16,218 bases of DNA from DATBIO01 sp036556965 (lineage in GTDB: Bacteria > Acidobacteriota > Vicinamibacteria > Fen-336). The position numbers were made by a program, and so were the translations under genes. This document shows, piece by piece, positions 6,402-13,463 of the stretch (position 1 is the stretch's first letter; each line of letters begins with the position of its first letter). The DNA lies in assembly GCA_036556965.1 (NCBI GenBank), contig DATBIO010000290.1:1-16218 (forward strand), written 5' to 3'. A model generated the notes under the pieces. That model ran no database searches and had not been told where the DNA came from. It saw only the letters and a list, made by a program, of their open reading frames with translations.

Positions 6402-6974
6402 ATGGACAGGCCGAAGGACTACTACCTCATCCTCGGGGTCCCCCGCGACGCAACCACTGCCGCCATCAAGCGCGCCTACCGGCGGCTGGTCAAGAAGCTG
6501 CACCCGGACATGGGGCCGGTGTCCGCGTCGGAGGACTTCCTCGACGTGCAGGCCGCCTACGAGACCCTCGCGGATGCCGAGCGGCGACGGCGCTACGACG
6601 AGCGCCTCCAGGAGCAGGAGAACGGCGTCCCGCCCCTGCGCTGGTCCTTCTCCACCTCGGGGCGGGTCGAGCTGCGCCGCCCGGTGCGCCAGACGAGCCT
6701 GAGCGGCGAGATCCTGCTCACCCCTTCCGAAGCGGCGGCGGGCGGGGTGCTGCCCCTGGACGTGCCCATGGGCCAGGCGTGCCCGTCATGCCGGGGCACG
6801 GGCGGCCTCTCCTTCGACTGCGCCCGCTGCGGGGGGGAGGGCGAGGTGCAGCGGCGGATGCCCGTGCCCCTCCACATCCCGGCGGGTGTGTCCGACGGGA
6901 CCGTGTTCCAGGTCTCGGTGGACGACACGTCCGTCGTCTCCATCCTCCTCACCGTCCACATCCGCTACCTGTAG
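6402..6974 (+). CDS. Short DnaJ-like co-chaperone (J domain plus one zinc centre)
   Basis: A 190-residue protein. The J domain (about 5-68) has DYYLILGV, the HPD tripeptide (34-36) that stimulates DnaK ATPase, and YETLADAERRRRYD. The classical Gly/Phe-rich region is replaced by a short linker. The segment LTPSEAAAGGVLPLDVP then resembles the start of the DnaJ substrate-binding domain, interrupted by CPSCRGTG and CARCGGEG (C127, C130, C140, C143). That is two CxxCxG motifs, hence one zinc site, where canonical DnaJ has four motifs and two sites. The segment PLHIPAGVSDGT follows as in DnaJ, then the protein ends, with no second C-terminal domain or dimerisation helix. The start is ATG 6402 because the J domain follows at once; in-frame ATG 6336 would run through the promoter and dyads. 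There is no Shine-Dalgarno site. It is complete, not frameshifted, and is followed 40 nt later by gmhA. Confidence 0.85.
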   Translation: MDRPKDYYLILGVPRDATTAAIKRAYRRLVKKLHPDMGPVSASEDFLDVQAAYETLADAERRRRYDERLQEQENGVPPLRWSFSTSGRVELRRPVRQTSLSGEILLTPSEAAAGGVLPLDVPMGQACPSCRGTGGLSFDCARCGGEGEVQRRMPVPLHIPAGVSDGTVFQVSVDDTSVVSILLTVHIRYL

Positions 6975-6995
6975 GTCCAGCCGCCGACTCGGGGC

Positions 6996-7001
6996 CATAA
7001 T
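6996..7001 (+). promoter_or_regulatory. possible -10 box upstream of gmhA
   Basis: CATAAT matches 5 of 6 bases of TATAAT and lies 13 nt before the gmhA ATG, in the 40-nt gap after the DnaJ-like gene. No -35 box is seen and there is no ribosome site before gmhA, so a very short leader is possible but weakly supported. Confidence 0.25.
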
Positions 7002-7014
7002 CGTCGCCGTCTCC

Positions 7015-7590
7015 ATGCTCGACGAAGCGGGCGTGCGCCGTATCGCGGCCGAGAGCATCGCCCTCAAGGAGCGGTTCTTCGCCGAGAACGCGGCCCTCCT
7101 CGTGGCCGTGGGCCGCCGGATGGCCGACCTCATGCGCGTGGGGGGACGGGTGCTCGCCTTCGGCAACGGGGGCTCCGCCGCCGACGCCCAGCACCTGGCC
7201 GCGGAGCTGGTGGGGCGCTACCTGCGCGAGCGCGCGGCCCTGCCCGCCCTCGCCCTGACCACGGACCCCTCCGTGGTCACCGCCCTGGGCAACGACCTGG
7301 GCTGGGAGGCCGTCTTCCGCCGGCAGGTGGAGGCGCACGGCCGGGCGGGGGACCTGGCCTTCGGCATCACCACCTCCGGGCGCTCGGCGAACGTGACGGC
7401 GGCCCTGCGCGCGGCCCGGGAGCGCGGGCTCGTCACGGTGGCCCTGACCGGGCGCGGGGGGGGCGACCTGCGCGGGGCCGTCGACCACCTGATCGACGTG
7501 CCCCACCAGGAGACGCCCCGCATCCAGGAGGTGCACGCCATGGTGGTGCACGTCCTGTGCGAGATCGTGGAGGAGGGCCTGCTCGCCTGA
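7015..7590 (+). CDS. gmhA: Sedoheptulose-7-phosphate isomerase GmhA (SIS domain)
   Basis: A 191-residue single SIS-domain enzyme. GmhA converts sedoheptulose 7-phosphate to glycero-manno-heptose 7-phosphate, the first step towards the ADP-heptose used in lipopolysaccharide core or other heptose glycans. The sequence has AFGNGGSAADAQHLAAELVG (phosphate loop, with H60 and E64 at the positions of the zinc ligands), ALTTDPSVVTALGND, GITTSGRSANV and RIQEVHAMVVHVLCE. Q171 and H179 of the last motif correspond to the catalytic pair at 172 and 180 of the E. coli enzyme. The length is normal. DiaA is the close paralogue to exclude; the metal ligands and tail favour GmhA. No ribosome site precedes ATG 7015. 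The stop TGA overlaps the start of the next gene by one nucleotide. No hldE or hldD is adjacent in the window. Confidence 0.9.
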   Translation: MLDEAGVRRIAAESIALKERFFAENAALLVAVGRRMADLMRVGGRVLAFGNGGSAADAQHLAAELVGRYLRERAALPALALTTDPSVVTALGNDLGWEAVFRRQVEAHGRAGDLAFGITTSGRSANVTAALRAARERGLVTVALTGRGGGDLRGAVDHLIDVPHQETPRIQEVHAMVVHVLCEIVEEGLLA

Positions 7591-8549
7591 TGGCGGAGAA
7601 GCGGAAGCCGGTCCCCCTCGACCTGCGCGGAGTGCGCACCTATCCGCTGGCCGGACGCAAGAGCAAGGTGGCGCTGGCGGACTTCGCGCGGCCCCACCGG
7701 CCGGGCGCCTCCTTCGCGGACTTCCTGGCCGCGCTGCCCCGCATCCTCGGGGCGGAGACCCTGCGGGCCCTGGCCGCGGACGTGCGGCGCGCGCGCTCCC
7801 GGGGACGGCCCGCGCTCTGGGGCCTGGGCGCGCACGTGCTCAAGGTCGGCCTGTCGCCGGTGCTGGTGGACCTGATGGAGCGCGGGCTGGTGACGGGCGT
7901 GGCCCTGAACGGAGCCGGCATCGTGCACGACTTCGAGCTGGCCACGGTGGGCCACACCTCGGAGGAGGTGGCCGACGGCCTCGAGGACGGCGCCTTCGGC
8001 ATGGCGGAGGAGACGGGGGCCGAGGTCAACCGCGCGGTCACGGAGGGCGATGCCGACGGGCTGGGCGTGGGCGCCGCTCTCGGCCGCTACCTGGCCGCGC
8101 GACGACCGCCGCACCTGGAGGTCAGCATCCTGGCCGCGGCCTGGCGCCTCGGCCTGCCCGCCACCGTGCACGTGGCGCTGGGCACCGACATCGTGCACAT
8201 GCACCCGGCCTGCGACCCCGCGGCCCTGGGCCGGGCCTCGCACCGGGACTTCCTGCTCTTCGCGGGGGAGGTGGCGCAGCTCGGCGGCGGCGGCGTCTAC
8301 CTCAACGTGGGCTCCGCCGTGCTGCTTCCCGAGGTCTTCCTGAAGGCGGTGACCCTCGCCCGCAACCTGGGCCACGAGCTGCGTGACTTCGCCACCGCCA
8401 ACCTGGACTTCATCCAGTCCTATCGCCCCAACACCAACGTCGTCCAGCGGCCGACGCGCGGCGTGGGCCGCGGCTACAGCCTCACCGGCCACCACGAGCT
8501 GCTCCTGCCCCTGTTGGCGGCGGCGCTGGTGGAGGACGATCAGGGATAG
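7590..8549 (+). CDS. Conserved protein, probable divergent deoxyhypusine-synthase-fold protein
   Basis: A 319-residue cytoplasmic protein. I do not recognise a characterised family with certainty. Its order of motifs follows deoxyhypusine synthase (DHS): GLGAHVLKVGLSPVLVDLM then VTGVALNGAGIVHDFE (like the DHS segments around SSGxRxTIRYL and VTTAGGxEED), LGTDIVHMHP (like ALTDGSLGD), and LGGGGVYLNVGSAVLLPEVF (like the GGGVVKHH region). This suggests the same NAD-binding Rossmann-type fold. I cannot find the DHS catalytic lysine in its WGK context, and bacteria lack eIF5A, so ordinary DHS chemistry is not expected. A bacterial polyamine or homospermidine-type reaction, or something unrelated, is possible. 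ATG 7590 overlaps the gmhA stop (TGATG), so the two are coupled and probably act together in sugar-phosphate or envelope metabolism (inference). Its 3' end overlaps the convergent next gene by 10 nt. Confidence 0.6.
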   Translation: MAEKRKPVPLDLRGVRTYPLAGRKSKVALADFARPHRPGASFADFLAALPRILGAETLRALAADVRRARSRGRPALWGLGAHVLKVGLSPVLVDLMERGLVTGVALNGAGIVHDFELATVGHTSEEVADGLEDGAFGMAEETGAEVNRAVTEGDADGLGVGAALGRYLAARRPPHLEVSILAAAWRLGLPATVHVALGTDIVHMHPACDPAALGRASHRDFLLFAGEVAQLGGGGVYLNVGSAVLLPEVFLKAVTLARNLGHELRDFATANLDFIQSYRPNTNVVQRPTRGVGRGYSLTGHHELLLPLLAAALVEDDQG

Positions 8550-10708
8550 ACGTCGAGCTCGGGCAGGGCCCAGGCGCGGAAGCGGTTCGGCTGGGCGCCC
8601 AGCCGTACCTCGAGGCCCTGCGCCGTCGTGGGCTGGGTGAGGACCAGGTCCTGCGAGGCGCGCTCCCCGCAATGGAGCAGCTCGCCCAGGAACTCCAGGG
8701 CCTGGAAGCGGTGGCCCGCTGGCGTCCAGCGCCCGTCCACGAGCAGCCTCACCTCGGGGGCCAGCGCGTAGAACTGCGACCGGAGCCCGCTGCGCAGGGA
8801 GACCCGGCCCACGAGGAGGGGGTGCGGGAAGAGCACGCGCACGAACCGGCCCTCGTCCTGGCGGGTCTCGAAGGACGTGCGCGGGTCTCCGTCCAGGGCC
8901 TGGGCGCACCCATCGCCCTCGCAGCGCCAGCCTCCACGCGGGTGCGGCGGGGGATCCGGTGCGCAGGAATCCGGCCCCACCAGGCGGGCGCCCTCCACGC
9001 GGTAGACGCGCTCGCCGCCGAGCACGCCGACGGGGTCCGGGTAACGCACCCCGGCGTCGCCGAACTCCTTCACGAGGACGAGCCGGTCCGCGAACTCCCC
9101 GGCCCGGCGCTCGAAGCGCCGCAGCGCGCGGTCGCCCTCCTCGGTGGCGGGAGGCTTGCCGTGCACGACGAGGTAGCGCACGCCCAGGCCCTGGAGCACG
9201 GCCAGCGACCGCTCGCTCGGCAGCTCGAGCAGCTCGTTGTAGGCGAACTCGTAGTGCACGGGGTAGTAGCTGCTGAAGCCGTTGACCAGGGGCAGCCAGT
9301 GCACCGTGGAGAAGTGATGCCAGAACGACTCCCAGCGGCGCAGCCGCGGCGGGTGGGGAGGGAACTCGAGCACGGGCCCGCCCTCGGGGCCGCGCGCGGC
9401 CAGCCACCGGTAGACCTCGGGCACGCGCGCGCCCGAGGAGACCGGCCACGCGGGCAGCGGGGTGGAGAGGTGCTCCAGGGGAAGGAGCACGGCCAGCAGC
9501 ACGAGCGCGAGCCGGCGCGGGAGGGGCCGCGCCCCGCGCAGCAGCGCGGCCACCCCCACGGCCGCGAAGAGGGCGAGGCTCAGCCGCGCGAACATGATGA
9601 ACCGCGACGGCACCCGGGTCTGCGCGTAGCCGGGCACGAGCGCGTTGAGGGCTCGGAAGAGCGGCGACGCCTCGCCGAAGGAGAGCAGGACGGCGAGGAG
9701 TCCGAAGGCCAGGAAGGCCCCGAGCAGCCCGTGGCTGGCGCCGGGCGCGGTGCGGCGGAGCCGTCGGGCGAGCGGCGGCGCGGCGACCAGCAGTCCGGCC
9801 AGGGCCAGGACGGGGGGCAGGAACCCCGGGAAGTAGCGGTCGTCGTAGCGCGTGGGGACCAGCCCCAGGCGCTCCCCGTAGAGCCAGTTGCCGGTCATGC
9901 CCTGCGCGTAGCTGGCCGCCGTGGCCGGGTGGCTGACGCCGCGCGCGCTCTCGATGCGCGCGAGGTGCCTCTGCTGGGCGAGGTCGAAGGGGAGGAGGAC
10001 GGTCCCCGCCAGGGCCCCCGCCACGAGCAACGGACGCCAGGGCACGTGGAGAAGGCGCGGCCGCGGCAGGGCGCGCAGGAAGAAGGGCAGGGTGGCGAGG
10101 AGGAGGGTGGCGAAGAACAGCTGGTAGTACTTGCACGAGAGGCCCTGCAGGGCGAAGGCCAGGCCGAGGCCGGCCCCGTCGCGCAGCCGGCCCCGGCGCG
10201 CCAGGCGCACCAGGAAGTAGAGGGCCAGCGGCGTCCATTGGCTGGAGACGATCTGGATGCGCGCGGCGGAGTCGTAGTTGGCGGTGGTGAAGGCGAACAC
10301 GAGGCCCGCCAGCGCGGCTGCCCCCTCGTGCCCCGTGACCTCGCGCGCGAGCAGGAACATCGTCCAGCCCGCCAGGGCGAGGGTCAGGACGTAGAGCAGG
10401 TTGAAGGTCAGCACGTCGTTGCCGGTGAGGGCCCAGACGGGCCAGGCCAGGAGCGCCTGGCCGATCATCGGCTCGCCGTAGGCCAGGGCCGCGGGGTCGG
10501 GGTGGAAGACGTTCGCCCGGAACAGGTGAAGCGGGTCCGTGCCCAGCGCGTGGCACGCCCAGGCGATGGCCCAGGCGAACACCACCCCGTCCGCGTTGTC
10601 CGGCAGCACCTGCGTGGGCCGCGTGCTCAGGGGCACGCTGGAGGCCACGGCCAGGGCCACGTAGCCGGCGAAGACGGCGGCGGCCCGCCGGCGCTCAGCG
10701 CGGATCAT
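8540..10708 (-). CDS. GT-C-like membrane glycosyltransferase with C-terminal discoidin-like domain
   Basis: A 722-residue polytopic protein with about ten to twelve membrane helices in residues 10-430. An acidic pair in the first outer loop (LPDNADG, D37/D40) and the segment ANVFHPDPAALAYGEPMIGQ fit large GT-C/YfhO-like glycosyltransferase families that use polyprenyl-linked sugars at the outer face of the inner membrane. A periplasmic region follows (about 430-590; VPEVYRWLAARGPEGGPVLE, SSYYPVHYEFAYNELLELP). The last 130 residues (about 592-722; CAQALDGDPRTSFETRQDEG, VSLRSG, LEVRLG) look like a discoidin/F5-8C-type sugar-binding sandwich. The DGDPxTSFET phrase is typical of that fold. The substrate is unknown. 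Its start overlaps the upstream GT-C gene by 14 nt and has no ribosome site, so it should be coupled. It is the last gene of the SGNH/GT-C cassette. Confidence 0.75.
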   Translation of the reverse strand: MIRAERRRAAAVFAGYVALAVASSVPLSTRPTQVLPDNADGVVFAWAIAWACHALGTDPLHLFRANVFHPDPAALAYGEPMIGQALLAWPVWALTGNDVLTFNLLYVLTLALAGWTMFLLAREVTGHEGAAALAGLVFAFTTANYDSAARIQIVSSQWTPLALYFLVRLARRGRLRDGAGLGLAFALQGLSCKYYQLFFATLLLATLPFFLRALPRPRLLHVPWRPLLVAGALAGTVLLPFDLAQQRHLARIESARGVSHPATAASYAQGMTGNWLYGERLGLVPTRYDDRYFPGFLPPVLALAGLLVAAPPLARRLRRTAPGASHGLLGAFLAFGLLAVLLSFGEASPLFRALNALVPGYAQTRVPSRFIMFARLSLALFAAVGVAALLRGARPLPRRLALVLLAVLLPLEHLSTPLPAWPVSSGARVPEVYRWLAARGPEGGPVLEFPPHPPRLRRWESFWHHFSTVHWLPLVNGFSSYYPVHYEFAYNELLELPSERSLAVLQGLGVRYLVVHGKPPATEEGDRALRRFERRAGEFADRLVLVKEFGDAGVRYPDPVGVLGGERVYRVEGARLVGPDSCAPDPPPHPRGGWRCEGDGCAQALDGDPRTSFETRQDEGRFVRVLFPHPLLVGRVSLRSGLRSQFYALAPEVRLLVDGRWTPAGHRFQALEFLGELLHCGERASQDLVLTQPTTAQGLEVRLGAQPNRFRAWALPELDVYP

Positions 10709-12170
10709 GGGTGGACTCGTAGAGCGTGTAGCTTTCGTCGGCCACGATGGCCCCGGGGAAGTCCGCCACCGCGCGCACGTTCCGGGGCGGGTCCAGGTCC
10801 AGCTCCCCGCTCAGGAGGAGGAGCACCTCGCGGCGCGCGAGCGCGCGCAGGTAGGCGACCTCCTCGCGCAGCTCGCGCGTGCCGATGCTGCGGCGCGCCA
10901 CCTCCCGGCCGGCCCGCCGGCTCACGGGGTGGTAGAAGGGCCGCTCCAGCCAATCGGCCACCGCCTTGGTGGCGAAGTCGCGGTGCGCCACCACGGGCGC
11001 CGCCGACCATCCGCGCGCGCGCAGGTAGGCGGCCACCTCGCGGCTGCGCGAGAAGGGCAGGCGCGCATCGAGCGCGTGGGCGCAGGCCGCGGCGGCGGCG
11101 TGGGCGGCCAGCAGCGCGGTGGCGGCGGGGAGGGCGGCGCGCGCGGCCACGCGCTCCACCGCCGGGGGGAGGGCCCCCGCTACCCGCCGCCGCGTGCCTC
11201 CGCGCGCCAGCCACCCGGCGGCCACCAGCAGGAGGAAGAAGTGTCCGTAGTGCCGCGCGCCGCCGAAGTCGAGGAGCACCACGAAAAGGAGGAGGGCGGC
11301 GTTGCCGCCCACCCAGAGGACGAGGGCGGCCGGCCGGTCGAGCAGGCGGAGGAGCGGCGCCAGCAGGAGGAGGGCGGCCAGCCCGGCCTGCGCTCCCGGG
11401 AATCCGTCGAGCAGGTTGGTGTTCCAGAAATGCGGCGTGTCGAGCCGGGGCAGGGGGACCAGCCCCTTCCACGCGCCGGCGAGGGCGCGGCCGAGGGCGC
11501 CGCCGGTCAGGTCGAGGCTCCGGCCCTCCAGGAAGATGTTGCCCTCGGGGGGAAGGATCTGGAGGAGGCCGGCGCCCACGCCCGCCACGGCCAGCACGGC
11601 CCCGGCCAGGGCGTGCCCGCGGCGGCCGCCGCCGCGCGCCCACCCCTCGGCCACGGCGGAGAGTCCGAGCGCGCAGGCCAGCACCAGCGCGTAGGCGTTG
11701 GCCTGGGCCATCAGGGCCAGCGTGGCCCCCAGGGCGAGGGGGGCGGGGGCGCGGCGCACCACGAGGGCGCAGGCCCCGAAGGTGCCCAGCACGCCGAAGA
11801 CGTAGTCGCGGCTCAGCACGGCGTACTCGTAGGAGAGGAAGTAGCCGCCGAGCAGGAGCGCCTTGGGCCCACGCCCGAAGGGGGCGCGCCACAGCAGCAC
11901 GCCGGCGGCGGCGCAGGCCAGGACGAGGTGGACGGCCTGCATCCCGCGCGCGTCGCCGGTGGCGCGCGCGACGACCCAGAGCACGGCCGGCCACAGCCAG
12001 GCATGGCCGAGGTGGCGCAGCTCGGCCAGCATGTCCGCCGGCGTTCCCGCGCGGCGGGCGATGCCCCAGAACAGCATCTCGTCGCGCCACGGCTCGTGCA
12101 GGGCGAGGCCGGTACCCACCAGCGCGGCGTAGGCCGCGAGCAGGAGGGCGCGCCGCGCGCCGCCGCTCAC
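10695..12170 (-). CDS. GT-C-like integral membrane glycosyltransferase
   Basis: A 491-residue membrane protein with about ten helices. After the first helix comes HEPWRDEMLFW, with the D30-E31 pair expected in the first outer loop of GT-C enzymes; the phrase EPWRDEAQ is common in bacterial members. Further features are LSRDYVFGVLG and DTPHFWNTNLLDGF, and a soluble C-terminal part (from about 385; SREVAAYLRARGW, VVAHRDFATKAVADWL) on the periplasmic side. It probably transfers a sugar from a lipid carrier to a glycan or lipid, but the acceptor cannot be told. The start is GTG at 12170, whose GTGA overlaps the stop of the SGNH gene by 4 nt. Its own stop overlaps the next gene by 14 nt. The tight packing implies one mRNA. 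Confidence 0.7.
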   Translation of the reverse strand: MSGGARRALLLAAYAALVGTGLALHEPWRDEMLFWGIARRAGTPADMLAELRHLGHAWLWPAVLWVVARATGDARGMQAVHLVLACAAAGVLLWRAPFGRGPKALLLGGYFLSYEYAVLSRDYVFGVLGTFGACALVVRRAPAPLALGATLALMAQANAYALVLACALGLSAVAEGWARGGGRRGHALAGAVLAVAGVGAGLLQILPPEGNIFLEGRSLDLTGGALGRALAGAWKGLVPLPRLDTPHFWNTNLLDGFPGAQAGLAALLLLAPLLRLLDRPAALVLWVGGNAALLLFVVLLDFGGARHYGHFFLLLVAAGWLARGGTRRRVAGALPPAVERVAARAALPAATALLAAHAAAAACAHALDARLPFSRSREVAAYLRARGWSAAPVVAHRDFATKAVADWLERPFYHPVSRRAGREVARRSIGTRELREEVAYLRALARREVLLLLSGELDLDPPRNVRAVADFPGAIVADESYTLYESTHDPR

Positions 12171-13387
12171 GGCGTGGGCGAAGTCGCCGGCCGCGGCGGC
12201 CGGGGGCCCGCGCCCGCCTTCACGCAGCAGCGGAACCAGTCGGCGACGAGACGGCCGGCCAGGGCGTGGCCGCGGTTGTTGAGGTGGATGTCGCCCTCCA
12301 CGTACAGCCGGCGGTTCCGCTCCCGCACGTCGTCGCGGAAGGGGGGCAGCAGGTCGAGGTAGGGGATGCCCTGCTCGCGCGCGAAGACCTGGACGTAGGC
12401 CTGGGGGAAGCCGATGTCGTAGTCGAGGCCCGACGTGCGCGCGCTGTGGACCTGCTCCGCCGTGGGCAGCGCCACCACGCCCAGGTCCGCGCCCTGGGCG
12501 GCGGCGAGACCGCGCATGCGCAGGATGGCGGCGAGCACCTGGTCCGTGGCCGCGCGCGCGGCGGGCGGGTAGGGCACGCCTTGCCAGAACGAGAACATGG
12601 TGAAGTTGCGCCGCACCGCGAAGTCCAGGGCCAGGTTCTCGAGGCCGAGGAGGGGGGCGAGACGCCGGACGACGGCCATCCGGGCCGCCCCGCGGGGCTC
12701 CTCCGCCCGGGCCCGGGGGCCGCGCGTGTCCTCCGCGCGCAGCTCCGGCGGGACGCGCCGGCGCACGTTCTCCTCGTCGAGCTCCGCGGTCCCGTTGACG
12801 ATGCGCTCCTTGTCCAGGCCCAGGAACGTGTCGCGGAAGTCGTTGCCCGTGAAGAGCACGATCACCACGTAGTCGGGGGAGAAGCGCAGCACCTCCTCGC
12901 GCAGGAGCAGCTCCATGTCGAGCAGCCCGTAGCCGCCCACGCCGAAGTTCAGGGCCTCCCAGCGCGCGCGCGACACGCCGTCCTCGAACACGCCCACCAG
13001 GCTCCGCTCCACGGTGTCCGCCCAGCAGCCGAAGGCGAAGGAGTCGCCGAGGAAGGCCACGCGCTGGCGGCCGGGCGCCTTGGCCACCTCCACCTCGCGC
13101 CAGGGCATGCCGTGGCTGTTCGTGCGCACGAGCACGCGGCGCCCGCCCACGCGTGTCTCCAGGCGGACGTTCGGCTTGAGCCGGTAGGACCCGGTGCCGT
13201 GGGGGTTCTCCCGGAGCAGGTCGAGGTGGGCGGGCAGGGGCGCCGGGCGCCCGCGCTGCCAGGCCTCGTGCGCGCGGAGGCCGACCTCCGCCGTCAGGAG
13301 GGCCAGCACGGCGGCGATGGCCAGGGTGGCCGACCAGAGGAGGACGCGGCGCCGCAGGGGAGGGTGGGGCGCGCGCGCGGCGTCCAT
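12167..13387 (-). CDS. Membrane-anchored SGNH/GDSL-type hydrolase or acyltransferase
   Basis: A 406-residue protein with one N-terminal membrane helix (about 15-33) and a periplasmic SGNH domain. Block I is FLGDSFAFG with the nucleophile S116; the block II glycine is in NFGVGGYG; the block III asparagine is in LFTGNDF; block V is DIHLNNRGH with D366 and H368. Proteins like this remove or move acyl groups (often acetyl) on glycans, as AlgJ/AlgX do in alginate, and they frequently sit beside glycosyltransferases and exporters. Next to two GT-C genes, a role in modifying the same surface glycan is likely (inference). There is no ribosome site before ATG 13387, and the possible promoter at 13397-13425 would make a leaderless mRNA. 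It overlaps the next gene by 4 nt. It ends in a Pro/Arg-rich tail after CC at residues 387-388. Confidence 0.82.
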   Translation of the reverse strand: MDAARAPHPPLRRRVLLWSATLAIAAVLALLTAEVGLRAHEAWQRGRPAPLPAHLDLLRENPHGTGSYRLKPNVRLETRVGGRRVLVRTNSHGMPWREVEVAKAPGRQRVAFLGDSFAFGCWADTVERSLVGVFEDGVSRARWEALNFGVGGYGLLDMELLLREEVLRFSPDYVVIVLFTGNDFRDTFLGLDKERIVNGTAELDEENVRRRVPPELRAEDTRGPRARAEEPRGAARMAVVRRLAPLLGLENLALDFAVRRNFTMFSFWQGVPYPPAARAATDQVLAAILRMRGLAAAQGADLGVVALPTAEQVHSARTSGLDYDIGFPQAYVQVFAREQGIPYLDLLPPFRDDVRERNRRLYVEGDIHLNNRGHALAGRLVADWFRCCVKAGAGPRPPRPATSPTP

Positions 13388-13392
13388 TCGCA

Positions 13393-13408
13393 GCCGACCC
13401 TAGTCGGC
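13393..13408. repeat. Short perfect dyad upstream of the SGNH gene
   Basis: GCCGAC and GTCGGC pair perfectly around the 4-nt loop CCTA, only 6 nt before the SGNH start codon. It overlaps the proposed -10 element, so it could be an operator. Confidence 0.3.
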
Positions 13409-13425
13409 GGCCCCGCGGCCGTCAA
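13397..13425 (-). promoter_or_regulatory. possible promoter of the SGNH/GT-C cassette
   Basis: On the minus strand TTGACG (13425 down to 13420, 5 of 6 matches) is followed after 17 nt by TAGGGT (13402 down to 13397, only 3 of 6). Transcription would begin around 13390, almost at the ATG at 13387. The -10 box is poor, so this rests mainly on the -35 box and its position. Confidence 0.3.
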
Positions 13426-13432
13426 GGGCGCG

Positions 13433-13448
13433 CCCGCGCATCCGCGGG
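13433..13448 (-). terminator. GC hairpin after the DUF4388-like gene
   Basis: CCCGCG and CGCGGG pair perfectly around a 4-nt loop, 15 nt beyond the stop of the DUF4388-like gene and before the promoter candidate of the SGNH cassette. There is no U-tract; it may attenuate or end the uvrA-DUF4388 transcript. Confidence 0.3.
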
Positions 13449-13463
13449 GTCGCGCCGCGCCCG

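Noticed and set aside
7218..10556. A minus-strand open frame of about 1,100 codons crossing gmhA, the DHS-fold gene and the GT-C gene
   Set aside because: It crosses three well-supported genes and its product is repetitive Arg/Pro/Ala/Gly sequence with no motif; it is a shadow.
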